Virus record (IMG/VR): IMGVR_UViG_3300025083_003877
Span: 1-30,485 of that record
Length of the DNA: 30,485 bases
DNA from: a virus
Reading direction: 5' to 3' (one strand)
Shown here: positions 1-6,249 of the stretch, piece after piece
How positions within the stretch are numbered: position 1 is the stretch's first letter
Layout of the letters: the number at the start of each line of letters is the position of its first letter
Notes under the pieces: model-generated
What the model saw: only the letters and a program-made list of their open reading frames with translations
What the model was told of the DNA's origin: nothing
The model's database searches: none
Made by a program: the position numbers and the translations under genes

Positions 1-2
1 TA

Positions 3-836
3 CCTAAATTAGGTATTAAAGGTATACTCCAAGGCGATTTCATGTTTGATTCTTCTGCTATAGAAAAGGAAGTCATTGATGGTGTACCACATTACACGTT
101 TAAACCTAATACAATTAAGTATGCTGTAGAAGCAGATTCAAAATTAGGTAAAGAGGTAGCTAATTCCGTATTTGGTATTGTGTTCCATACAGGTTATAAC
201 GACTTGACTAGTAGTCCACAGTATGGTATTAATGTAAAAGGGCTTAAAAAGGTACCAGGTGTATGGGTTGACGATGCTGTATTTACAGATAGCACTGGTA
301 CTGTTAATTTGACAAAGGATGAGACAAAACAGATACGTGATTTAGTTAAAACGGCTGACACAATAAAAATTAATTACAGGGAGCTGCCATTAGATCTTCT
401 TAACATTTACGCTAACTCAGAGATTCAACAAGGTAAGTTTTTAGAGGATGCAGAAATGTCGTATAATGGATTTACTGACTGGTTTAATACTAGAATGAAG
501 AAAGAAATTGATAAACGTAAATCTAAAGCTGGTAAACTTAAAGTAGAGGAGAGTTTTAAGAAAAAATTAGCAGAAATACGTAATGATAAAGAAGATATCG
601 TTAATCTTTTTAAGGTAAGTAAGCTACTTTCGCAAGCAAAGCAAATTTTTATTAACAAGTATAATAACGCAGTATATAACACTAAACACTTTTTAGATGC
701 AGAGGACGGAACGCTTAAGGTGACTAATCCAGAAGGCTACGTCGCGGTAAGTAACGATGGTAATGCAATAAAATTAGTCGATAGACTTGAGTTTAGTAGA
801 GCAAACTTTAACGCTGGTAAACCAGGAGCGAAATAA
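3..836 (+). CDS. Conserved marine T4-like phage protein, 5' end outside the window
   Basis: The reading frame is open from base 3, so the start codon lies upstream. The first ATG in the window, at 42, is probably internal, because the residues before it (PKLGIKGILQGDF) read as good coding sequence. The visible part is about 277 residues, soluble, rich in Lys and Asp, with no membrane segment. A helical, charged middle section spans roughly residues 140-220 counted from the ATG at 42. It resembles a conserved protein of marine T4-like phages (possibly the DUF6267 group, from memory). No enzymatic motif was recognised. It ends in TAATG, which is also the start of the next gene, so the two are likely translationally coupled. 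It belongs to the cluster whose later members carry capsid-targeting-like N-termini; whether this one does cannot be seen. Confidence 0.75.
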   Translation, partial: PKLGIKGILQGDFMFDSSAIEKEVIDGVPHYTFKPNTIKYAVEADSKLGKEVANSVFGIVFHTGYNDLTSSPQYGINVKGLKKVPGVWVDDAVFTDSTGTVNLTKDETKQIRDLVKTADTIKINYRELPLDLLNIYANSEIQQGKFLEDAEMSYNGFTDWFNTRMKKEIDKRKSKAGKLKVEESFKKKLAEIRNDKEDIVNLFKVSKLLSQAKQIFINKYNNAVYNTKHFLDAEDGTLKVTNPEGYVAVSNDGNAIKLVDRLEFSRANFNAGKPGAK

Positions 837-1060
837 TGAGTAAAGATCAAGTAGCAGAACTAAGAGAAGATATAAGACGTCTAAATCAGACTATAATTAG
901 TGAGTGTAAGGATATTCATAACAGAATTAATCCTGTCGCTGAGGATTTAAAGGTTGTAGTAGATAAAACTAATAGACATGACAAGATTATATGGGCTACC
1001 GTAGTAGGTATTGTAACTGTATCTGGTATGTTTGCTAAACTTTTACTTTTACCATCATGA
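836..1060 (+). CDS. Small coiled-coil protein with C-terminal membrane anchor
   Basis: A 74-residue protein. Residues 1-48 are charged and predicted helical, with heptad-like spacing of hydrophobics (VAELREDIRRLNQTI). Residues about 51-70 form one membrane segment, ending almost at the C-terminus. This layout (cytoplasmic helix plus C-terminal anchor) is seen in XhlA-type small phage proteins linked to lysis or membrane association. The similarity here is one of architecture only, so no function is assigned. The start overlaps the upstream stop by one base (TAATG), and the stop TGA overlaps the next start (ATGA), so it lies in a tightly coupled operon. Confidence 0.7.
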   Translation: MSKDQVAELREDIRRLNQTIISECKDIHNRINPVAEDLKVVVDKTNRHDKIIWATVVGIVTVSGMFAKLLLLPS

Positions 1061-1650
1061 AGACGTTTAAAGAGTATTTCGAGCAAGAGGAGGTTAGGGA
1101 TACTGTTGGTATACTACCAGGTGGATTTAAGCCACCTACTCTAGGACACTTTTTAGCCTTAAAAGATTTGCTCGAAAAAGCTGATCGAGGTATTGTTTAC
1201 GTAGGTACAGGAGCGCGACCGCTTGTAGCAGATGATCCAAGTAAAGGATCTATCACACAACAGCAATCAAAAGCTATATGGGATATTTATAAAAATCATT
1301 TTAATAAACCTGTAGAGATTATTGAATCCCCTATTTCCCCAGTGAAAGATACTTATGATTTTGCTTTAGATAATGATGATGTAAATATTATTGTAGGTGC
1401 TGGGGGCCCTCGTAAGCTTAAGGGTGGTGGTTTTACGGATGGTGATATGAAAAGGTATGAATCATTTACTAAGAATAAAGAAAAGTATCCACATGTCGCT
1501 CTAAAAGAAATTGAATCTAAACAAGATATTAAGGGTGAAGTTGTAAGAAAGGCAATAGTGGATGATATTGATCTAGCAATAGAGAACTACTTTCCAGATG
1601 TACTTAACGAGACAGATAAAGATACCATAAAGTCAATACTTCAAGCATAA
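1057..1650 (+). CDS. Nucleotidyltransferase (cytidylyltransferase-like fold) with capsid-targeting-like N-terminus
   Basis: A 197-residue protein. Residues 18-32 (GILPGGFKPPTLGHF) match the N-terminal signature of the HIGH-type nucleotidyltransferase superfamily, with TLGH (28-31) as the (H/T)xGH motif that binds the nucleotide phosphates. A Ser/Thr-Gln segment near residues 64-72 precedes a helix. Such enzymes transfer an NMP or AMP to a phosphorylated small molecule; the substrate cannot be read. The first ten residues (MKTFKEYFEQ) closely resemble the capsid targeting sequence of T4 internal proteins (MKTYQEFIAE), which suggests, as inference, that the enzyme is packaged in the prohead. 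It starts in an ATGA overlap with the preceding gene. Its TAA stop is embedded in the late promoter of the following gene. Confidence 0.75.
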   Translation: MKTFKEYFEQEEVRDTVGILPGGFKPPTLGHFLALKDLLEKADRGIVYVGTGARPLVADDPSKGSITQQQSKAIWDIYKNHFNKPVEIIESPISPVKDTYDFALDNDDVNIIVGAGGPRKLKGGGFTDGDMKRYESFTKNKEKYPHVALKEIESKQDIKGEVVRKAIVDDIDLAIENYFPDVLNETDKDTIKSILQA

Positions 1651-1653
1651 ATA
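1646..1653 (+). promoter_or_regulatory. T4-like late promoter CATAAATA
   Basis: CATAAATA matches 7 of 8 bases of the T4 late consensus TATAAATA. It ends 5 bases before the ATG at 1659 and contains the TAA stop of the previous gene. With the usual late-promoter geometry, transcription would begin at about the A of the start codon. Confidence 0.65.
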
Positions 1654-1658
1654 TACAC

Positions 1659-2081
1659 ATGAGTAAGAGACAGGATAGAGCTAGCTTACAAGAGGCTTAT
1701 GAATCTGTAAACGAGATGGTTGGTGGAGCTCCTATTATAGCTGTAACTGGTCTTGATCCACAACAAACTAATAAATGTGGTTGTGGAAGCAATGAATGTG
1801 ACTGTGATAGTCATGGTCATGGTGGTGAGGAACATGATAATTCCGAAATTCACATGGCAAAAGCAGAACTTAAAAAAGCTGCTGATTATGCTACTCAACT
1901 TTCAGCTATATTAGATAATTTAGATGGACTGGAAGGCTGGACAGCTTCAAAAATCACTAAAGCCGCTGACTACCTATCGTCTGTGTATCACTGGTTGGAT
2001 TATGATGCTAACCAATCTCAAGACCCTGGTATGTTTAACGTAGGCTGTGAGCACAGCCCTGAGTATCAAGATAGGCCGTAA
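1659..2081 (+). CDS. Conserved phage protein with Cys/His cluster, probable internal or virion protein
   Basis: A 140-residue protein in three parts. The N-terminus (1-20) contains ASLQEAYE; LQE followed by A fits the gp21 cleavage rule (L/I)xE|A, so it could be a removable targeting peptide. Residues 39-60 hold a Cys/His-rich stretch with C40, C42, C47, C49, H52, H54 and H59, which looks able to bind a metal. Residues 64-118 form a helical domain with a WTASKITKAADYL core, a pattern I recall in many small proteins of marine T4-like phages. No catalytic motif was recognised. A late-type promoter sits directly upstream, consistent with virion-time expression. Confidence 0.7.
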   Translation: MSKRQDRASLQEAYESVNEMVGGAPIIAVTGLDPQQTNKCGCGSNECDCDSHGHGGEEHDNSEIHMAKAELKKAADYATQLSAILDNLDGLEGWTASKITKAADYLSSVYHWLDYDANQSQDPGMFNVGCEHSPEYQDRP

Positions 2082-2095
2082 TACACTATATTAAA

Positions 2096-2536
2096 ATGAA
2101 AAGCTTTCTACAGTATATACAAGAAAAATCAGTTGTTGGTTTAATTGAGTTCTTTGATATTGACGGTGTAGGTAAAACACCTGCTAAGCTAGACTCGGGT
2201 AACGGTGCATATAATGTATTACACGGTGAAGATATTCAAGAACAAGGTAATAAGGTGTTCTTTAGAACTGTTAACGGTAAGACCTTACTTAAAGATAAAA
2301 AGGGTGAGATAACTATTAACGTTGGAGCAGGTAATTCAGAGCATAGACCTGTAGTTAATTTCGATTTTAAGATAGGTAATAAGGAATTTAAAGATATTCC
2401 TTTCTCTATAGGTAATAGATCGACTAACTTATATAAAATACTTGTAGGTAAGGATTTTATTGAGAATAAACTCGATGCGCTAATTGACGTCAGTAAGGAA
2501 AATATAGCCGACGACGATTTAGAGGTTAAGTATTAA
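2096..2536 (+). CDS. Retropepsin/RimB-like aspartic protease with capsid-targeting-like N-terminus
   Basis: A 146-residue protein. Residues 30-43 (AKLDSGNGAYNVLHG) match the active-site region of the RimB (formerly 'ATP-dependent zinc protease', pfam05618) and retropepsin-like families, in which D-(S/T)-G supplies the catalytic Asp; here D33-S34-G35. ILVGKDFI (115-122) matches the second conserved hydrophobic-Gly strand. The family acts as a dimer with one Asp per chain. The first ten residues, MKSFLQYIQE, align position by position with the T4 capsid targeting sequence MKTYQEFIAE and end in IQE, a possible gp21 cleavage site. I infer a head-packaged protease, possibly injected with DNA. The gene is convergent with the next one and shares a 4-bp TTAA in which both stops lie. 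Confidence 0.7.
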   Translation: MKSFLQYIQEKSVVGLIEFFDIDGVGKTPAKLDSGNGAYNVLHGEDIQEQGNKVFFRTVNGKTLLKDKKGEITINVGAGNSEHRPVVNFDFKIGNKEFKDIPFSIGNRSTNLYKILVGKDFIENKLDALIDVSKENIADDDLEVKY

Positions 2537-3069
2537 TAATACCAAGCTGGTATATTTCTTTTAGTCCAGAGAGCGAATGGCTTATCATGGATAATATACT
2601 GCCTATACTGTTCAATAACAGGTAAGTTGTTAAAGTCTTTATTTAACTTTCTACAATCACAGTCTGCATTAATAGCTACTGCATATTCTGTTAAACCCTC
2701 TCTAGACATAATGGTATTATGAACATTATCTAGACACCATTGAATAAATGTCTTTGTAAAGTGCTCATTAGAGTCTGGCCAGCGAAACATACGCTCAGTG
2801 AACATTTCTAAGGTATGCTCCGCTAACCAAGTGAAGTTATCTTTTGTCTCTCTAGCCCATATTGAGCATTGATGCTTAAAATAACCTTTACCTCTTCGAC
2901 GCGGCTTACCTGTTGATGTACGTGGTGTAGATGGGTGATCTAAAACTTCTTGTGGAAACGCATGTGCTAACATAATTGCTCCTTCAATCTGCATTTTAGA
3001 TCTTACATGCTTATCACAAAGCTCGCGCGCTGATTGTATAGGGTCATCATCAGTTACAAAAATATTCAT
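2533..3069 (-). CDS. Conserved phage protein of unknown function (DNA-glycosylase-like layout is only a guess)
   Basis: A 178-residue protein beginning MNIFVTDDDPIQSARELCDK. It belongs to a type of protein I recall from many large phages: N-terminal MNIFV.DxDP, a CDKHV segment, then a helical core with HQCSIWARETKDNFTWL and a second helix ending in an ER pair. The arrangement of the first two helices loosely resembles pyrimidine-dimer glycosylases such as T4 DenV, but no catalytic residue can be assigned, so this is a guess. The middle (residues about 46-63) is Pro/Arg-rich. It lies on the minus strand just downstream of the mini-thioredoxin gene and is probably co-transcribed with it. Its stop shares TTAA with the convergent protease gene. 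Confidence 0.7.
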   Translation of the reverse strand: MNIFVTDDDPIQSARELCDKHVRSKMQIEGAIMLAHAFPQEVLDHPSTPRTSTGKPRRRGKGYFKHQCSIWARETKDNFTWLAEHTLEMFTERMFRWPDSNEHFTKTFIQWCLDNVHNTIMSREGLTEYAVAINADCDCRKLNKDFNNLPVIEQYRQYIIHDKPFALWTKRNIPAWYY

Positions 3070-3089
3070 AACTAATTATATGATAGTTC

Positions 3090-3326
3090 CTATTTATTAG
3101 TCTCAATAGCTTCTACTATTTCCTCAAAACCTTTAACTAACTCGAAATCATCTTTAGATCTTTTAATTAATAAGGTAGGTACAGATTTAACACCAAATTC
3201 TTTAAGAAGCTCTGGTTCATCATCTACATCGATCATGTCTACCTTTAAACTTTTCTGCTCTAGCATATTCTTTAACATGTGACAAGGGCCGCACCACTCA
3301 GCAGTGAATAATTTTATTGAAACCAT
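3090..3326 (-). CDS. Mini-thioredoxin / glutaredoxin-like protein
   Basis: A 78-residue thioredoxin-fold protein. WCGPC (C12, C15) is the classic dithiol active site, and SVPTLL near residue 57 holds the cis-proline. It would reduce protein disulfides; in T4-like phages such proteins often serve ribonucleotide reductase, but no reductase gene is in this window. I chose the ATG at 3326 (MVSIKLFTAEWC) over an upstream ATG that would add 12 hydrophobic residues and run into the divergent gene. A TATAAT box lies 7 bases upstream of the chosen start. At 78 residues it is shorter than E. coli thioredoxin (about 108), so it is of the minimal phage type. Confidence 0.85.
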   Translation of the reverse strand: MVSIKLFTAEWCGPCHMLKNMLEQKSLKVDMIDVDDEPELLKEFGVKSVPTLLIKRSKDDFELVKGFEEIVEAIETNK

Positions 3327-3333
3327 ATACAAT

Positions 3334-3339
3334 ATTATA
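3334..3339 (-). promoter_or_regulatory. Sigma70-like -10 box for the mini-thioredoxin gene
   Basis: TATAAT on the minus strand, ending 7 bases before the ATG at 3326. A TTGATA (3354-3359, minus strand) could be the -35 element, but the spacer is only 14 bp, so the -35 is weak. It overlaps the divergent late promoter. Confidence 0.4.
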
Positions 3340-3347
3340 ATAATAAG

Positions 3348-3355
3348 CATAAATA
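3348..3355 (+). promoter_or_regulatory. T4-like late promoter CATAAATA
   Basis: CATAAATA ends 5 bases before the ATG at 3361, the same spacing as at 1646-1653. It supports the ATG at 3361 as the true start rather than the upstream ATG at 3304. Confidence 0.65.
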
Positions 3356-3360
3356 TCAAC

Positions 3361-3879
3361 ATGAGAAAGTTATCTCAAAAAGAATTGGTACGAGAAGGAG
3401 TTGGTGACTTCATAAAGAATACTGTTAAAGGTTCAGCTGTTCTAGGTGGTAGAGTACTTAAAGGGTTAGCGAAAGCTGCTTCACCAACAGCTACTGATCA
3501 GCTTCGTAAATTCGGTAAAGCATTTAAGGATACAGATAAAGCAGTAATTGCAGCGACTACACCAATAGATCAAAGAATAGATAAGTACTTTAAAGATATG
3601 GGGTATAACGTTAATCGTACAACTGCAGGTGCAGATAAAGGTATATATGTTGTACAGGTAAGTGAGATAGGATACGACGACGATGGAAGTGAGGTTAACA
3701 ATATAATAAAAAAACCGTATGTTATTAGAGTTGAAAAAAGTGGAATTAAGATCTTAAGAGGGCCTAGAACACCAGTAAGTAGTAAAGGTCATGCCCGCTC
3801 ACAAGATTCAGCTGCACAAGATTCAGCTGCACAAACGCAAGGTGAACGGCCGCAACCTGCAGCTGCTAATGGCCAATAA
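3361..3879 (+). CDS. Conserved phage protein, probable virion-internal protein
   Basis: A 172-residue protein starting MRKLSQKELVREGVGDFIK. An upstream in-frame ATG at 3304 is rejected because it lies across the thioredoxin start and the promoters. Residues about 17-50 form a basic, Gly/Ala-rich helical section; 75-140 look like a small beta-rich domain; the C-terminal 35 residues are low-complexity, Gln/Ala/Pro-rich, and contain a perfect tandem duplication (QDSAA twice, encoded by a 15-bp repeat). The N-terminus with LVRE|G loosely resembles the targeting and cleavage pattern of T4 internal proteins. No enzymatic motif was recognised. It is expressed from its own late promoter. Confidence 0.65.
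   Translation: MRKLSQKELVREGVGDFIKNTVKGSAVLGGRVLKGLAKAASPTATDQLRKFGKAFKDTDKAVIAATTPIDQRIDKYFKDMGYNVNRTTAGADKGIYVVQVSEIGYDDDGSEVNNIIKKPYVIRVEKSGIKILRGPRTPVSSKGHARSQDSAAQDSAAQTQGERPQPAAANGQ
3801..3830 (+). repeat. Perfect 15-bp tandem duplication inside a coding region
   Basis: The unit acaagattcagctgc occurs twice head to tail (3801-3815 and 3816-3830). It is in frame and duplicates five residues in the disordered C-terminal tail. Confidence 0.9.
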
Positions 3880-4005
3880 TAAAGAAAGTTAAAAAAGTTT
3901 GCTGAAACACTTGCATTCCGGTTCTCAAATGAATAAGTGGTTAGTAGAGCGCTAAAAGAAACCTATATCTCTAAATCTAAAGCTCTATATTTAATATAAT
4001 TTCAG

Positions 4006-4033
4006 TTGACTTTCTTCTTGCACCTGCTATAAT
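4006..4033 (+). promoter_or_regulatory. Strong sigma70-like early promoter for queD
   Basis: TTGACT (4006-4011), 16-bp spacer, TATAAT (4028-4033). The -10 box ends 8 bases before the ATG at 4042, so the transcript would have a leader of no more than a few bases. Confidence 0.7.
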
Positions 4034-4041
4034 TATATTGT

Positions 4042-4677
4042 ATGAGGTTCACAAGCAATAAAGTAATTAATTTAGGATCTGCAGCTTTCAGGCAATGGAG
4101 ATCAACTCACAGTCACTGTCAATTTATTCACGGTTATAATATTACAGCTGATATAACGTTCGAGTGTGATGGATTGGATGAACGAAATTGGGTTATGGAT
4201 TTTGGAGGTCTAAAAGATCTTAAGAAAACTCTAGAGCATACATTTGATCATAAATTAGTTGTTGCATCAGATGATCCACAACTTGAATTAATCAAACAGC
4301 TAGATGCAGCTGGCGTAGCAGAAGTTGTTGTTCTAGATGGTGGTGTTGGCTGTGAGCGATTTGCAGAATTTGTATTAAAGACGTCTGATACTTATGTTGA
4401 TGAGGCAACAAGTGGTAGAGTGAGAGTACAGAGTGTACAAATTAATGAGCATGGTAGTAACTATGCTACTTGTTATAGAGGTAATAAGCAGACAGTTACA
4501 CAACAAGAGTTTGTAACCGGTGCAACTAACTCTATAGATGTCAAATTTGAAGAAGCTTCGGAGCAAAGTGATACAACTACCACTACTACAGGTAATATAG
4601 CTGGAGCAGCTAGAGTAGGACCAGCTCCTAAATCAAACAGTATGGGTAATCCTTTCGCTGGTACTTCATGGGGTTAA
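4042..4677 (+). CDS. queD: 6-carboxytetrahydropterin synthase-like protein (QueD/PTPS family)
   Basis: A 211-residue QueD/PTPS-family protein. In 7-deazaguanine synthesis QueD converts dihydroneopterin triphosphate to 6-carboxytetrahydropterin, the substrate of QueE, which is encoded 0.8 kb away. HCQFIHGY (25-32) aligns with the C-x3-HGH active-site strand of E. coli QueD: C26 would be the catalytic Cys and H30 a zinc ligand, but the usual second His of HGH is Tyr32. MDFGGLK (52-58) and FDHKLV (68-73) match the conserved DF..LK and LDH regions. Residues from about 175 on form a Ser/Thr-rich tail (a run of six Thr) that ends in NPFAGTSWG, a C-terminal extension beyond the enzyme core. It is convergent with phoH, sharing TTAA. 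Confidence 0.8.
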   Translation: MRFTSNKVINLGSAAFRQWRSTHSHCQFIHGYNITADITFECDGLDERNWVMDFGGLKDLKKTLEHTFDHKLVVASDDPQLELIKQLDAAGVAEVVVLDGGVGCERFAEFVLKTSDTYVDEATSGRVRVQSVQINEHGSNYATCYRGNKQTVTQQEFVTGATNSIDVKFEEASEQSDTTTTTTGNIAGAARVGPAPKSNSMGNPFAGTSWG

Positions 4678-5390
4678 CTATCAAGGATACCACATATAAA
4701 CCGTAGTATCTTACTACGTACAATCTCTTTGATACCGAATTTATATGCATAAATTCCATTATCTATACATTTTTCTGTATCAAACTTTTTAAAGGTATCT
4801 TCAAATCCCGTTTTACGTACATCAGATTGCTTACAATCACCAGCAACTATATATTTTGAGTTACGACCGAACCTTGTTAAGATAGTAGTAAGTTCACCTT
4901 GAGATAAGTTCTGTGATTCATCTACAATAATAATACTATTGTTAAATGTTAGACCTCTAACGAAGTTAACAGGTATCGCATCTATTAAACCTTTTTGTTT
5001 AAGCATAGAACATGCACCTTCACCAGCAATCTCTCTTACTTTCTCTAATAAAGGCATTGCATAAGGTGAAAATTTATCATCAACCTCACCTGGTAACGAT
5101 CCGAGACTTCTTTCTGCTGACTCTACTACAGATCTAATATAGATAATTTTCTCTATTTCACCCTCTTTAAGTAGTTCTAATGCAGCGTATACAGCTATAT
5201 ATGTTTTAGCGGTACCGGCCGGTCCATCAACAAAAGATATCTTTGTATTAGTATCAATAATACTTTCATAAAATTCCTTATGTTTAGGGTTAAAATAAAA
5301 AGGTCTCTTTATCTTAAAATTAAGTAACCAATTGGTACTAAATTCCTCTTCTAATATCTCGACAGGTTTTCGAGCAGTTTTTCGACTCAT
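4674..5390 (-). CDS. phoH: PhoH-like P-loop ATPase
   Basis: A 238-residue PhoH-family ATPase. It shows Walker A GPAGTAKT (about 56-63), Walker B IIIVDESQN (about 150-158) and the following TRFG..SKYIVAGD sensor region typical of PhoH. The family is a superfamily-1 helicase-like ATPase common in marine phages, traditionally tied to phosphate stress and probably acting on RNA; its role in phage is unsettled. It is encoded leftward between queD and queE. A perfect TATAAATA late promoter lies 7 bases before the start, so it appears late-expressed although its neighbours look early. Its stop overlaps the queD stop in TTAA. Confidence 0.92.
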   Translation of the reverse strand: MSRKTARKPVEILEEEFSTNWLLNFKIKRPFYFNPKHKEFYESIIDTNTKISFVDGPAGTAKTYIAVYAALELLKEGEIEKIIYIRSVVESAERSLGSLPGEVDDKFSPYAMPLLEKVREIAGEGACSMLKQKGLIDAIPVNFVRGLTFNNSIIIVDESQNLSQGELTTILTRFGRNSKYIVAGDCKQSDVRKTGFEDTFKKFDTEKCIDNGIYAYKFGIKEIVRSKILRFICGILDS

Positions 5391-5397
5391 TCTAAAA

Positions 5398-5405
5398 TAT
5401 TTATA
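5398..5405 (-). promoter_or_regulatory. T4-like late promoter TATAAATA for phoH
   Basis: A perfect TATAAATA on the minus strand, 7 bases before the phoH ATG at 5390. It abuts the -35 box of the divergent queE promoter. Confidence 0.7.
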
Positions 5406-5433
5406 TTGTAATCCGGAAATGCTATACTATAAT
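5406..5433 (+). promoter_or_regulatory. Sigma70-like early promoter for queE
   Basis: TTGTAA (5406-5411), 16-bp spacer, TATAAT (5428-5433), then 6 bases to the ATG at 5440. The predicted transcript starts at or beside the start codon. Confidence 0.65.
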
Positions 5434-5439
5434 AGGTAT

Positions 5440-6198
5440 ATGGACTTAGATAAAGAGACTTTGATCTTGTCAGATGATAAGATTTTCTATACTATAGAAG
5501 GGGAAGGTGAATATGTCGGGCAGCGTTCACTGTTTATGAGGATGGCGATGTGTAACCTAACTTGTATTGGGTTTGCATCTGAAGACTCTCCTCACGGTTG
5601 TGACTCTTATGTCTCTTGGACTGTGAAGAATAAGATGACCTTCAATGAGATCTTTAAGATGATGGAAGACAATAACTGGATTGAGAAGCTCGAGAAGGGT
5701 ACGATCTGGAAACTCACTGGAGGTGAGCCTCTTATTCAACAAAAGCAATTGCTTAAGCTTGTAGATGAGTTTATCTATCGATATGCATTTGAACCTAAGA
5801 TTGACTTTGAGACTAATGCTACTCTTATGCCTGATCCAAGATGGCATGATGAGCTTGGTGCTACCTTTACTACTTCACCTAAGCTAACTACTAATGGTGA
5901 TCCTGAGTCAAAGACTTATAAGCCAGAGGTACTTAAGTATCATAGAGAGATTGGTTCAGGCTTTAAGTTTGTTATCAATGACCCTGATGCTGATATCAAA
6001 GAGATTTGGAATAAGTATGTTGAAGATGAGCATGGCATTAATGTTCCTCGTGAGCGTATTTGGTTTATGCCTTGTGCTGGTTCTCGAGAAGAACATATTG
6101 AGAATGCTATAGCTGTTGTTGAGTATGCTAAAGCAATGCATGTACATTTCTCACCTCGATTACATCTCCTAGTTTGGAATATGGCGTTAAAGGTATAA
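5440..6198 (+). CDS. queE: 7-carboxy-7-deazaguanine synthase-like radical SAM enzyme (QueE)
   Basis: A 252-residue protein. FYTIEGEGEYVGQRSLFMR (16-34) is the QueE N-terminal signature, in which the substrate-binding region precedes the iron-sulfur motif. Three cysteines follow in the order C38-x3-C42-x11-C54-D, not the usual radical-SAM CxxxCxxC; C54-D matches the last Cys and Asp of canonical QueE, so the loop is expanded. LTGGEP (about 93-98) is the SAM-binding GGE motif. QueE ring-contracts 6-carboxytetrahydropterin to CDG, on the way to preQ0. I chose the ATG at 5440 because an upstream in-frame start (5332) would run through phoH and both promoters. With queD it supplies part of a deazaguanine pathway used for tRNA queuosine or phage DNA modification; QueC, FolE and a transglycosylase are not in this window. 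Confidence 0.9.
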   Translation: MDLDKETLILSDDKIFYTIEGEGEYVGQRSLFMRMAMCNLTCIGFASEDSPHGCDSYVSWTVKNKMTFNEIFKMMEDNNWIEKLEKGTIWKLTGGEPLIQQKQLLKLVDEFIYRYAFEPKIDFETNATLMPDPRWHDELGATFTTSPKLTTNGDPESKTYKPEVLKYHREIGSGFKFVINDPDADIKEIWNKYVEDEHGINVPRERIWFMPCAGSREEHIENAIAVVEYAKAMHVHFSPRLHLLVWNMALKV

Positions 6199-6236
6199 TG
6201 AATATATATTCGTTTCTTGCTAATTTTTAAATGAGT

Positions 6237-6244
6237 AGTAAATA
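6237..6244 (+). promoter_or_regulatory. Putative late promoter AGTAAATA
   Basis: AGTAAATA ends 5 bases before the ATG at 6250, the recurrent spacing of late motifs in this window. The first two bases differ from TATAAATA. Confidence 0.5.
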
Positions 6245-6249
6245 ACAAT

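Noticed and set aside
3304-3360. Longer start for the gene at 3361
   Set aside because: It would overlap the thioredoxin start and both divergent promoters; the late motif sits exactly 5 bases before 3361.
3880-4005. Intergenic stretch searched for a tRNA or small RNA
   Set aside because: No cloverleaf or strong hairpin was found by eye; only the queD promoter at its end is supported.
5332-5439. Longer start for queE
   Set aside because: It would lie inside phoH and the promoters; QueE homology begins just after 5440.
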